A stretch of DNA of 64,000 nucleotides, from NCBI GenBank assembly GCA_029844215.1, contig CM056718.1:84060764-84124763 (forward strand), given 5' to 3'. Below the pieces are notes generated by a model, which saw nothing but the letters and a program-made list of their open reading frames with translations, had not been told where the DNA came from and made no database searches. Positions 37,620 through 49,063 of this stretch are shown here, in pieces. Made by a program: the position numbers and the translations under genes. Numbering within the stretch: the first letter of the stretch is position 1; every line of letters begins with the position of its first letter. The DNA is from Przewalskia tangutica. Taxonomy: Eukaryota > Streptophyta > Magnoliopsida > Solanales > Solanaceae.

Positions 37620-38230
37620 TGTCGCGAGCCTTGCTCCGACGACCCAACAAATGGTACCGTCGCGATCCTCGAGGCGTACGCCTTCGGCCCTTCTCAGGAT
37701 GTGCCATACGGAGAGCCACGGTTCGGGTCTGTTCCCGCGTGAGATGCTCTGGCCTCTTTATACGCTCAGCCCCCCGAACAACAATACGAAAGACCGGACG
37801 TACTGCCTCCTAAGTCGGACGGCAATTGCTAACATATGTGCAAATGGCCTATTCTTCACATGAACTCAAAAGGCCCAAAGTAACTCGGGCTAAGTTCCTT
37901 CGCTTCCAAAACTCGCCACACCCAATCCGGTGGTACTTTCAAGAAGATCGACCGTCACCAACTCTGGCGTCGTCGCCGATTATCCGTCACGATTTCTCCG
38001 AGCCGCGTAACCTCTTACGGACAAACTTCACCCAACCGCATCTGCTGGAACAAGCTCAACCAACTATTCGAACCTTGCCAACGCCGAACCAATCGACCGG
38101 CAACTTACACTTCCGCCCCCTACAAGGCTTCATAAGGCGACATCCGAACACTGAAATGGTAGCGTAACGCTCCCTCCACAGGAACCAACAATCCTCACAA
38201 TTACCCGAAATCCACCGCCCGGTGGCGAAT
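37620..38230 (-). pseudogene. Decayed integrase C-terminal region, internal 2
   Basis: Reading on the minus strand gives short in-register matches to chromovirus integrase: MSPYEAL near 38136 (MTPYEALYG in the 51590-52770 fragment) followed by a stop, IFLKV near 37945 (VFLKV), and LSPSYFGPFEF near 37890 (LSPRYIGPYQI, the GPY/F module). Stops and frame changes lie between them, so no product is possible as written. Confidence 0.6.
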
Positions 38231-38819
38231 GCGGTCGAGACTCACTGAGTTCTTAACCCGCTCGTCAAACTCTTAGAAAAGCGAAAATAGCCACAACTCG
38301 GGCTTCACTGTCATAAGGTGAAGGTAGGCACCCGTGCAGCCTTACAACCTTTACGATATAATCAACACCGCAAGTACATGGTCTCGATCGAAAAACACGG
38401 GCTGCCCCCATCGCCCGACTCATCGTCGAATCATCCACGAACTCAGACGGTTAACTAAACATGGGCCTAACACCCTCATGACCTATCACAAGGCGGGACC
38501 ACCACAAACCGACCCACCATAAAAGCAGTCGCGGGTTGACCGCGCGTGGCCTCAACCTCGACCCTACAACGCCGCGAAACACTAGTTCCCGAAGGAACAA
38601 TCTCACTAATCACGTTCGAAAACCTAGCGGTCTTCTTAGCTCAACTACCCCCTTTCATTCCACACTACTGGGACCTATCCCAAACATAGCTCACGTGCTA
38701 TGCACTTCGATAAGGATCAAACATAACACTACACCTTTTCTTGAGACGGCCTCACCTCTAAGGTCTCTACGTATAACACTCTAAGGCCCACACCTTCTAA
38801 CCCCAAAATCTTACTCGGT

Positions 38820-39209
38820 TAACCCACCATGATTTCTATGCTTCTCGGCTGATGCGCATAAGCCCGCATACGTGCCATGCTCAAGCTAATCAAGAATTAC
38901 TCTTGCGACCCTCTCTTAGATAGCCATCAAGACTCGCAGACATCGGTATACTCTCTGGTAGCCAAATCCATAGCTAATGTGGTCGCCTCTTGCAATCCAT
39001 ATTCTCTGTTCTGGTCGTGGGCGAAGGTTCAAATATCATGGCGCGATGAATCGCCGCGCCGTGCTAAACTTTATCGAGCTAGTGATGTCGCGAAATCCCG
39101 AATGAAGCATTACCTAGGTAATGATTGGGCTGTGCCACGTAACCTCTCGAACTCTACTCGCGCCTCCGCCGCCTTGCCCTCTGGGCGGGTTTGCCCTACG
39201 CGGAGGCAT
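38820..39209 (-). pseudogene. gag remnant with internal deletion, internal 2
   Basis: ATG at 39209 opens MPPRRANPPRG and then breaks. SLDGYL near 38930 matches the gag motif seen in internal 1 and N. The shared deletion shows it predates the doubling. Confidence 0.65.
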
Positions 39210-39397
39210 AACGATAAGGGAAAGAAATGCGTCAGAGGGTCTACTTACAACACAGCTCTAAGGCACGATCTCAGAGTGAGAAGAATAGAAACCAATCCTA
39301 AATATCCTATAGCCTCCTGATTATTGATGTGGTGCACAACACACCGATAATCAAGACTTCCTGAATCGATGCAGTAGACACTTTCCGAGGATTAACT

Positions 39398-39409
39398 GCT
39401 CTGATACCA
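39398..39409 (-). other. Primer binding site, composite internal 2
   Basis: GCTCTGATACCA, the complement of TGGTATCAGAGC, four bases from the LTR at 39414. This is the intact primer site that could have served the original element. Confidence 0.92.
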
Positions 39410-39413
39410 CTTT

Positions 39414-42400
39414 TGTCACGACCCGAACCCGGGCCCGTGACTGGTGCCTTACCCCGGGCACCCTAGTGATACAACATCAGAGTAATCAGCGGAATATAAA
39501 CAATAACATGAAGTATAAAACAATAATCTGTGAAAACTTGCCTTTCGGCATATATAAACAATCTTTTAAAGCGAACAGTTTAATCCTTTTTACAACCACC
39601 TTACATCGGTACTACTGCACCTCTATGAATGAAATGACAACAACGACGGACGGGGCCCGCCATACCACGAATGTAGCACCTACAACAACAGGACTATACG
39701 AATAAGCCTCGGAGAAACGGAGCTTTCCCCAAATGACGTGACCCTAAGAGCGAGGATCAACGGCGGTGTACCTTTACTGCGGCATGAACGCAGCCCGGCG
39801 AGGTCGATAACAGTACCAAGTATGTGAAACCGAAAATAACTCGTAAATGAAATCATAGTAGTCTATACGGCGAGAGACATGTATGATAACCAAACTACGA
39901 TTCGGCATAAATAGCGATCATGCCAGTCGTGACTCACGCCTCAAGTCATCACTCAAATTTAACAATGGGTCTCACGCCCACAACATCAATCGTGCGTGGA
40001 ATACCTTCCTCATCCGCAGCTTATGATATACAAGCACCAAGGAATACACATGAACACGTGTCCCACGTGTCCTAATAAACAGATGCAGGTAAGTACGAAG
40101 GCATAGCCGACTACTAACACCTACGCACCAACAAGGTCATAAATCGTGTCATGATATCTGTCTGGCCGTCACATGATAAAAGCCGTCACTCGCCTGCGAG
40201 ATCAAATGTGCGCGCGTCTAGCCTCGAACTTTCCGTAGCCGCATAGGCCAACCTCATAGGCCCGCATGAGGTATAACCGCATCGAGGGTAGCTACTCCGG
40301 CATCGCCCCGACTCGCATCCGCATAGCCACAAAGACCGCGTGACCACAAGGCCGTAAACTAACCGGAACTCCCGTAGTTCCGCATGGATCCCCGGACCCG
40401 CATGAGGTATTCTCGAATCACGGTCCTGCATCACTGAGTCTACCGCGTCGGAGGCAGCTTAACCCCGGACACAAGTCAAGGTAAGTGGTACAATACCAAC
40501 ATAACGGCTGATAGTCAAACAACTTTAAGCGCAGTCGAGGGGAAAACCCTTTTACACTAACATCACAAGATACTAACACACGTAGCATCCTAACATGTTT
40601 ACTTATCAAATCAACAAGAAAGTATTACAAGGCTATCACAAACCAATACAATCAAGTTATTCACACAAGGTACTTTCTATTAACAAGTTCGGTTATCTAT
40701 CCCCAAAGTACTTCACACATTAAATCTTTAAAAGATCTGTTTCTTTCACATAAGTCACACAATACCCATAGTATAAAATAGAGTGGTATCTTTTAAGTAA
40801 ACCCAAAACACTTACCTTTGTAAAATCAAGTAACAACATTATTTTCCAAGCGTCAAGTTTGCCTAATTTCAAATGCTCAAGTCACTTATTTTAGAAAGGT
40901 TTCATAACTCATAGTCTTAATCTCTTTTAAAACATTTGAGTAACATAAGTCTTATGTGTGAATAGGTTATTCTTGTTTATAATTATCTTACTACAACAGC
41001 CATGACCTAGAAAATGTAATATCATTTTGTCTCATCTTAGTTTCTATGCGGATGGAGGTTTCTCTGGTTTTAATAATACAACTCATTAGTCGGACATTTT
41101 CCTTTATTAACGCCGCGGTGGTTTGGCGATACATTACGATTTCCGAAATCAGTAAAACATTCTTAAGCCGTTATACCTAACTTCCCATAAAGCTAGTATA
41201 ACTCTTAAGTTTTCAAAAACCAAGTATTACTCTCCCTTCAAAACGATTTATAATTCTTTTGAAATACATCAAGTTCCTTATTATAACAAGCCAGTTATAA
41301 TTCACATCAGTTACCTTTTAAAACCACAAGGTATTTTCTTACCTACATAAAGCTGTTATGACCAACTTCCCATAAAGCCGTTATAACACTTTATGTTTTT
41401 AAAAACAATCAAACACGCTTAACACGTATGCGTACCGTACTACATAGTTCACATATCATGCTAGAAGAGATAGGAAAAGGTTCACATACCTCGCGACGAG
41501 TATCGACAATAAGCAAAATGCTCCAAGTACTACAACCTTGCTAGCCCTTTCCACTCCTCAAGTAGAATACGCTACTCTTAGTACTTTCACCTAAAAAGGT
41601 CACAAACGTCTATTAACTTCAAAACACAAGGTTCCATTTCTCTACAGAAAATTCGAAGACCTCCCATGCAGCGTAAATCTCATCCTCTAACGAGGCCGGC
41701 CACCAAGCCAACCAGGGGGTTTACGCCTAACCTGGCGTGTACAATTCTACTCGAATACTACACAAGTCTCTACTGTCTGATCCTATGTAAATCTGATTCG
41801 ATTCTTTTCTTTATTCTTCAGGCTTAAGTCAAAAAGACATTGCCGCAGTATTAAGCTTAGTTCTATATATAGTATACTTCAACTATATATTCTAACAACA
41901 TGTAATTTCCAATTACAAATAGAGGGACAAGATAATTACCTCGATAAGCCCATAATTATCCAAGTAAAAATGTCGATCCTTAGCAACGCTTAGCTCCTAC
42001 TCCGGGTGCTCCAACCCGCTCCAAACAACCCTTAGAAGTTCCAACCAACTTCTACTTAAATACTTCAATCAATCAATGAAGATTTCCTTAGGGTTTCGGT
42101 TTGAGACAAAAAGGACATACGGTAGTATTTCCGGGCTCTACGTATAGAGGTTCTTTGGAATACTACAAGGTATACGGCTAAGGTAATTTGGGTATAGTAA
42201 CAATACTTTTGAGAGTATTTCTACCAAGAGGGGGGGTGTATTCTACGAGAACAACAAGGCAAGGGGGTACCTCACGGCACACCACTAGGAGTGGGGTGTA
42301 CCCTCGAAGGCCTCTGGGAGGAGGGACGAAACCAACAAGGAGGGAGGGAGGTTTTCAAGACTTGGAAATTATGGAATTGATGAAGAAGTCTTCAAAGGGG

Positions 42401-43117
42401 GAGGGTATTTATAGGCCAAGCAAAGGCCAACCAATGGCCAAGATCTAGCCAAGTGGGGGGCAAGTGGAGGGCCAAGATATGCCCAAGTGCCCCCTAGACC
42501 CTACTCCTTAAAACCCTCACAAATATCTACACAAATATCAACCAACACTTGCTCATCCATTCGGCCCTAACCGCCCCTTCAAGTCCACCAACGAGAGGGT
42601 GCCAAGTGTTGCCCTCTCGTTGGTCCAAAACGTTTCGTCTCTCGGAAAAATCCGCAAAAATACTAAATGACATAGCCGTAATTTACCCTTCGTAAGTTAG
42701 GTAGAACGTTTCGTCGAAAAACGACTCTAACCGGGTGTTGTGTACAAACATATTTCGGCCAAGGGTGCCACATGGGGGTGACACGTGTCGCCCCCCGATT
42801 CGTCCAAAATATTTCGTCTTCCGAAAATATCCATAACGGCCAAAATCTCAAAATCAAAGCGGGCCCCACAAAACCGTAAATTTCTCCCGTGGGCCCCACG
42901 TGACCATTTCCGAAAATAAAATCCCAAAATTCTAATATAATCTAAGAAGTCCAAATACCAAATCTGGGAATCCAATTCCCATTAACGAACCTTTTTCCTT
43001 CACAAAAACCGGAAACTTTTCCGTGGAAAAATCACCTCTTTCTTCCTTTCCAATCTTTCTGTCGTATTCTCGTACGTACGTCCTCGCATACATACCCTGG
43101 AACTACGGGGTATAACA
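39414..43117 (-). mobile_element. Composite LTR 3 (outer 5' LTR)
   Basis: It begins TGTCACGACCCGAACCCGGG and ends GGGGTATAACA at 43117. TATTTATA at 42406-42413. Its G tract near 42264 is only five long, against twelve or more in LTRs 1 and 2. Confidence 0.95.
42406..42413 (-). promoter_or_regulatory. TATA box, composite LTR 3
   Basis: TATTTATAGGCC; the promoter expected to drive the genomic RNA of the composite. Confidence 0.65.
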
Positions 43118-43152
43118 CCACCACTTGTCTTAATCTTGGCCATTGATTGGCC

Positions 43153-43160
43153 TATAAATA
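43153..43160 (+). promoter_or_regulatory. TATA box, S 3' LTR
   Basis: TATAAATA in GGCCTATAAATACCCC, right of the composite insertion, which separates it from the first 366 bp of the LTR. Confidence 0.65.
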
Positions 43161-44934
43161 CCCCATTTGTTGAAGACTTCTTCATCCACAACACAACTTT
43201 CTAAGTCTTGAAAAATCCTTCCCTCCCTTGTAGTGAAGCTCTCGTCCAAAGAGCTCCCCCTCCCCCCTTTGAGAGGCCTTGGCCGAGACACCCCCCCCCC
43301 CCCCTTCCTAGTGGTGCTAGCCGAGAGTACCCCCCTACCTTGAGAGTTGTTCTCGTAAATACACCCCCCCCTTGGTAGAAAGTATTCTCCCACGTATTGT
43401 TCGTATTCCAAAATACCTTGGCCCTAATACCTTGTAGTATTCCAAGGTTACACCTGTACTAAAAGCCCGTAAATACTACTATACTTCCTTCATCACAAAA
43501 CGAAACCTAAGGAAAATCTTCACAGTTGGTTGAAGTATTAAGAAGAAGTTGCGTAGAACTTCTAAGGGTTGTTTGGAGCGGGTTGGAGCACCCGGAGTAG
43601 GAGCTAAACGTTGCTCAGGATCGACATTAAATCTTGGATAATTTTGGGCTTATCGAGGTAAATACTCTTGTCCTTATATTGTAATTGGAAATTACATACT
43701 GTAGTAGTATAGAAATGAATATAAGATTCATAGAAGAGAATTGAACTGTAATAGAAGGATATTACAGATAAGACTCGAATTGAAATCACATCAGAAGAAT
43801 ATTAAAGAATAAGACGAATCAGACTTATATATGATCGTATTTCTGAGACTTGTGTAATTTTCGGGTAGGGAAGTGCTGCCCGATTTTCCGTAAATAGAGA
43901 ACCTACTGCTTAGAATATTCTACAGAGTAGTCTAGACGTTAATAGACTTGTATGACCGTTATAGGTTGAAGTACTGCGAGTAGCGTATTCTACTCGAAGG
44001 GTGGAAAAGGCTAGCCGGATTACAGTACTTTGGAGCGTCTTGCTAATAGTCGATAAATCGTCGCGAGGTATGTGATTCTTCCTATCCTCTTGAGCATGAT
44101 ATTTTAAAAGAAGAATATATATAGTACGGTAGACGTACGTGTGTTAACTGAACATGGTTTTACTTCGATGTCTTTTGACTTGAGTTTTAAATAATAAGAA
44201 CCTTGAAGTATTTCAAAAGAATTAAGAATCATTTTTGAAAGAAGAGTAGTACTTGGTTTTGAAAACGTAAGAGTTATACTAGCTTTATGGGAAGTTAGGT
44301 ATAACGTCTTAAGAGAGATAAAAAGAATGGTTTCTTGATTTTAGAAGTTAAGAGACTTGATCTCAAAAGATAAGAGGTTTGACTTGATTGAATTGATATG
44401 AATTTTGTTAAAAAGTGTGAAACCTCATTCGTGAGTAATGAGTACTTGGTTTTTAAAAGAATAATGTTTTACTGATTCGGAAATGAGAATAAGTGTCGAA
44501 CGAACCACTGCAGCGTTAATAAAGGAAAATGTATTGACAAATAAGTAATTATATTAAAACCAGTAGAAACCTCCATCTGCATAGAAGCTAAGATAAGACA
44601 AAATTATATTACATTTCCTAGATCATGGCTGCTTTAATAAGATTGTTATAAACAAGAATAACCTACTCACACATAAGACATATATTACTCAACTGTTTTT
44701 AAAAGAGAATTATATGATTAAGACTACGAACTATGAAATCTTTCGAAAACAAGAGACGTGAATATTTAAAATTAGGCAAACTTGAACTTTTGGAAAAGAA
44801 TGTTGTTACTTGACTTTAAGAAGGAAAGTGTTTTGGTTTAAAAAGCAGGGCATAATATTACCTTAGTTGTTTTAAAAGGAAAATATGATATTATCTTTAT
44901 CTGTCTTAAAAGAGCGTTTAAATGTTATGACCAC

Positions 44935-45425
44935 ACGACACCGCGTTCATGGGATGAACCGGGAATGTATTCCACCTGATTTGATACCGCGTTCATGAGA
45001 TGAACCGGGAATGTATTGCACTCGACAACGCGTGGATGCGATGAACCGGGCATGTATTCCACGACACGCGTTCATGAGATGAACCGGGAATGTATTTCAC
45101 TCGACACCGCGTTCATGGGATGAACCGAATGTATTCCACTGATTTGATACGCGTTCATGAGATGAACCGGGAATGTATTTCACTCGACACCGCGTTCATG
45201 GGATGAACCGGGAATGTATTCCACACGACACCGCGTTCATGAGATGAACCGGGAATGTATTTCACATGATACCGAGTTCATGAGATGGACCGGGAATGTA
45301 TTTCATGCGACACCGCGTTCATGGGATGAACCGGGAATGTATACCACCTGATTTGATACCGAGTCCATGAGATGGACCGGGAATGTATTCCATACGATTT
45401 CACCTCGAGTCCATGAGATGGGCCG
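44935..45425. repeat. ~41-bp minisatellite in the S 3' LTR
   Basis: Counterpart of 24064-24540. Most units here read GATGAACCGGGAATGTATT. Spacing between GCGTTCAT motifs is 38-46 bp. Confidence 0.9.
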
Positions 45426-46062
45426 AGACATGTTACACTTATCACATGACTTATACCTAGACTGCCAGCAGTGAGGAAGGAGTTCCACGGGCATGAGGGA
45501 TGACCTTGAGGGCGTGAGTCTCTGACTTGACATGACTACTTTTATCTTTGTGAATCGTAGTTTTGTTATCATATATGTCTTCTGTTTTATATAGACTATT
45601 ATGATTTCATTTTCAGTATTTTCAGTTTCACATACTTGGTACCTGTTGTACTGACCTCCTTCGGGGGGCTGCGTTCATGCCGCAGGTAGAGGTACACCGG
45701 TTGCCGATCCTCGCTCATAGGATCACAGTTCAGCTTATTGGGAAGCTCCGTTTCTCCGGAGGCTTATCTTTTGGTATGTTTCCCTGAGTTGTAGGTTCTG
45801 TACATTTAGGGTTATTATGGGGCCCTGTCCCGTCATAGGTGTTGTTACATTCTTAGAGGTCTGTAGTACTATTGTGGGCAGGGTTTGTAAAAGGGATGTA
45901 ACTGTTCAAAAATTTCTGTATATATGCAAGAAGGCAACCGTTTTGGTTGGCCTGTTTTATTATCTTATCTCTTGTTTCATATCGGTATGTTTTATATTCC
46001 GATTTCTCGATGTATGACTACTTGGGTGCGGGTAAGGCACGATCCACGAACCGAGCGGTCGT

Positions 46063-46186
46063 AAAACATTCGTCCCGAATGTTCCTTCCCAAGACAGATA
46101 ACGATAAAGTTCCTCATAACTTAAACAGTTTGCAAATGCCACACATGGCCACAATACAGCACTTAAGCAAATATGACAATGAAAAT
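46063..46186 (-). mobile_element. 3' untranslated end of element H
   Basis: It begins with the AAAAC duplication of S, then the palindrome (46065-46083), and matches 27480-27576 of S on the opposite strand. It links the H polypurine-side stub (18426-18444) to H pol once S is removed. Confidence 0.85.
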
Positions 46187-46715
46187 TTACAAGTAGAAAA
46201 GTGAGTTACCTGGAGGTGTGGGGAATAGGTGAGGATACTTCTGCCTCATGTCCTCCTCAGCTTCCCACGTCATCTCCTCCCTGAGCTCGTTCCGCCACAA
46301 GACTTTGACGGAAGCCACGTCCTTGGTCCGCAGACGCCTAACCTGATGATTGATTATCGCTATGGGAATCTCCTCATACGATAACCCCTCGGTCACCTGG
46401 ACATCGTCAATCGGGTGCACCCTAGATGGATCCCCGATACATCTCCTCAGCATAGAAACATGAAAAACCGGATGCACTGCCTCAAGATCGGACGGCAGAT
46501 CCAACTCATAGACAACATTGCCTACCCTGCAAACAATCTGATACGGCCCAATGTACCTTGGGCTGAGTTTCCCTTTCTTCCCGAATCTCATCACACCCTT
46601 CATGGGTGACACCTTCAGGAAAACCCAATCATCAACCTCGAACTCCAGATGCCGACGACGATGATCTGCATATGACTTTTGTCGACTCTGAGCTGTCAGT
46701 AACCGCTCCTGGATA
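46187..46715 (-). pseudogene. pol 3' end of element H: integrase C-terminus with chromodomain-like tail
   Basis: An open frame runs on the minus strand from 46747 to a stop at 46187 (186 codons). Its first ~11 residues are LTR sequence; real pol starts at QERLLTAQSRQKSYADHRRR. Next come the GPY/F module KLSPRYIGPYQI (about residues 60-71), the VHPVFHVSMLRR motif (91-102), and a chromodomain-like end with PIAIINHQVRRLRTKDVAS (128-146), VKVLWRN (147-153) and TWEAEEDMRQKYPHLF (160-175). This order is typical of chromoviruses, best matching the Tekay/Del clade from memory. The chromodomain is thought to steer integration to heterochromatin. The upstream integrase, RNase H and reverse transcriptase are lost at 46716. 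This C-terminal part itself has no frame break. Confidence 0.9.
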
Positions 46716-46719
46716 GCAA

Positions 46720-48107
46720 TATCACAAGACACTAACACACGTAGCATCCTAACATGTTACTTATCAAACCATCTTACTACACTTTGCAGAAATCAATACA
46801 GGATTTTCATAAACAAATAAGTAAAACCGTTCCTTTTATCTTTCTTAAGTCATTATACCTAACTTCCCATAAAGCTAGTATAACTCTTAAGCTTTCTGTT
46901 TAAAAATCAAGTATTACTCTTCTTTCAATGATTATAATTCTTTTGAAATACTTCCAGGTTCTTATTATTTAGACTCAAGTCAAGTAAAACCATGTTCAGT
47001 TAACACACGTACGTCTACCGTACTATATATATATACTTTAAAATATCATGCTCAAGAGGATAGGGAGAATCACATACCTTCTTGGCGAAAACCACCTGCC
47101 AAGTCGAATATGTCGCGCGCAGAGTATCGACCTATAACAGTCAAATACGTCTAGACTATACTGTATAAAGTTCTAAGCAGAGGGTTCTCTATTCTACGGA
47201 AAATTGGGCAGCACTTCCCTACCCGTCAAGCTACCCAAGTCTACTGTAAATCTGATCTATGTAAATCTGATTTAATTCTTCTTCGTTATACCGCCTACTG
47301 TGATTACAGTTCAATTCTATTATTTAATATCCTTCTATATCTTATACTCAAGTCTTAACTATTCTTATATGTAATATCCAATTACAATAGAAGGACAAGA
47401 GTAGTTACCTCGATAAGCCCAAAATTATCCAAGTTAAATGTCGATCCTGAGCAAGGTTTAGCTCCTAATTTGCACGCTCAGATAGCTCGAAGCCCTTAAG
47501 TTCTACACAACTTCTACTTAAATACTATAAGGGATTTGGGCTAGGGTATTTTGGAATAGTAACTATACTTGGAAGACAACTTTCTACCAAGGGGGCTCTC
47601 GAAGCCACTAGGCTAGAGGGGAGAGAGGTGTTGGGACGAAATACTACAAGAGAGGAGGAATTTTGAGACTTGGAAGACAATTTGTGGATGAAGAAAACCT
47701 TCAAGTTAGGGGTATTTATAGGACAACCAATGGCCAAGATGAAGCCAAGTGGTAGGCAAGTGTAGGGTGGAGATTCACCCAGTGTCCTTATCCATCTACT
47801 ACACAAAAATATCCTACCTAACCTTGACTTGTGCAAAGCCACAAAACGCCCAAGAAATCGTCAAGTTAGTCCACTTGAGGGTGACAAGTGTCACCTCTCG
47901 TTGGTCTAAAATATTTCATCTCTCGGAAAAATCCATAAAAATAATAAATGACATAGCCGTAATTTTCCCCTACGCAGTTTTGTAAAACGTTTAGCCGAAA
48001 ACGATTCTTTTGATAGGTGTGCACAATTTTTCGTCCCCTATGCCTAACTAAGGCTAAACTTTTGTGCGTCGCCCTCACGTATATACTGCGGAAATACGGG
48101 TATAACA
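46720..48107 (-). mobile_element. LTR fragment (1.39 kb) inside element H
   Basis: The right end GGGTATAACA (48107) is a proper LTR end, followed by AAGAC (48108-48112) in gag. The left end starts mid-LTR at ATCACAAGACACTAACACACG, fused to integrase sequence. So an LTR that inserted in gag lost its left half together with most of H pol in one deletion. TATTTATA is at 47713-47720. Confidence 0.85.
47713..47720 (-). promoter_or_regulatory. TATA box in the LTR fragment
   Basis: TATTTATAGG, about 390 bp from the LTR right end. The promoter half of this LTR is kept and would read leftwards into the H pol fragment. Confidence 0.55.
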
Positions 48108-48855
48108 AAGACTCGCCAAATAATCATCCGGCCGGTGGCGTAGCGGTGCACTCGGTCCTCCATATCCGCTCCACTAACGCCGGACATATCGAGCCAACGA
48201 ATCGAACTCAACGTTGTACTCGGCGTGCGCCTCTGCTCGGCATCAAGAATCGCCGGCGTGCCCTCCTCATCCGCGGAGGCAAGAAGTGGCCGAGAAAGCC
48301 TCGAGAATTCGTCCCAGTAGTTGAGGGCGCGTGCTCTCCGGGACAACTCCACGAGTCAAACCCGATCATTGCGGTATCACGCAGTCTGGAACGAACCAAG
48401 ATCACGGACTCGGTCTCAAGCCTTGATCACTCGTGATGATCCTCTATAATCGACGGATGAACTCCTGCGGATCATCCTCGTGCCTCGACCGTAGAACTCG
48501 CGGGCTACAACTCGTAAAATCTCGTAGCCTCAAACTATCCGATGTCGGGTGAACCATGTGTTCTTTGGGAAGGCTGCTGCGTCGGCTATCCTCGTATGTC
48601 GCCACGATCACGGCGATGGCGGGCCATCTCTCTGTAACCCATCTTATCTGCTCCAGGCTGTGGGACTGGAGGTGCAGGTACTGTGGTCTCATCAACCACT
48701 GCTGCGGCCCTAAACCCTGCTGGGGCCGGCGGCGTCGTGGAACTCGCCGTCTCGGGTATAGACTGGGCCTGAACCCTCGTGACTCTCGGTGTCCTACTAG
48801 CTGCTCCCTCGGCTGCCTTGCCCTTCTGGGCCCGGGTTGCCTTACGTGGAAGTAT
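48108..48855 (-). pseudogene. gag N-terminal half of element H, start codon lost
   Basis: Element-sense reading begins at 48855 with ATA CTT CCA CGT where sisters have ATG CCT CCG CGC, so the start is lost. The next residues PRKATRAQKGKAAEGAAS match S and N. VHPTSDSLRLRDF, EDDPQEFIRRL and MEDRVHRYATG follow in changing frames; these are the capsid-domain motifs seen in N. The region ends at the LTR insertion at 48107. Zinc knuckles are missing with the rest. Confidence 0.8.
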
Positions 48856-49047
48856 AACTGTTAAAGAAAGGAAATACGTTAGAGGGGTCCAACTTATAAC
48901 ACAGCTCTAAGGCACGATCTCAGAGTGAGAAGAATGGAAACCAATCCTAAATATCCTATAGCCTCCTGATTATTGGTGTAGTTCACAACACACCGATAAT
49001 CAAGACTCTACTAGATACGGTCTGTAGACACTTTCCGAGGATTAACT

Positions 49048-49059
49048 GCTCTGATACCA
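49048..49059 (-). other. Primer binding site of element H
   Basis: GCTCTGATACCA, complement of TGGTATCAGAGC, four bases left of the LTR at 49064. Confidence 0.92.
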
Positions 49060-49063
49060 CTTT

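Larger units (their letters stand above)
37381..39413 (-). mobile_element. Composite internal domain 2
   Basis: Same order and content as internal 1: primer site GCTCTGATACCA (39398-39409, intact here), gag remnant (about 38820-39209), tail block (about 38340-38840), integrase remnant (about 37620-38230), 19-base junction copy (37599-37617), palindrome (37397-37415), polypurine tract (37381-37393). Differences from internal 1 are mostly short gaps in GC-rich words. Confidence 0.87.
27956..43117 (-). mobile_element. Three-LTR composite element with CCACC target duplication
   Basis: A single 15.16-kb insertion flanked by CCACC (27951-27955 and 43118-43122). Inside are three near-identical minus-strand LTRs (27956-31642, 33665-37380, 39414-43117) separated by two internal domains of 2,022 and 2,033 bp with the same content. 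One duplication around the whole means one integration followed by unequal exchange between its LTRs, or between sister copies. An assembly duplication is the alternative. The element is non-autonomous. Confidence 0.92.
18445..46062 (+). mobile_element. Element S, whole span (plus strand, non-autonomous)
   Basis: S comprises a 5' LTR (18445-25163), internal domain (25164-27589) and 3' LTR (27590-46062). Removing the nested solo LTR (19992-23453) and the composite (27956-43117) leaves LTRs of about 3.25 and 3.31 kb and an internal domain of 2.43 kb. Flanks are GAAAC and AAAAC, with the start of the first LTR changed to CGTTAT and the end of the second shortened to GGTCGT. It carries gag but no pol. 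Confidence 0.9.
27590..46062 (+). mobile_element. 3' LTR of element S, split by the composite element
   Basis: Own sequence is 27590-27955 and 43123-46062. It starts TGTTATACCCCGTATTTCC; its end is decayed (GGTCGT then AAAAC). TATAAATA is at 43153-43160, with a run of 14 C at 43291-43304 after it, and a minisatellite at 44935-45425. The right part preserves the uninterrupted AATGG site at 44326-44330. Confidence 0.93.

Noticed and set aside
38877..39320. Open frame of 147 codons, plus strand
   Set aside because: Antisense shadow of the gag remnant and primer region of composite internal 2.
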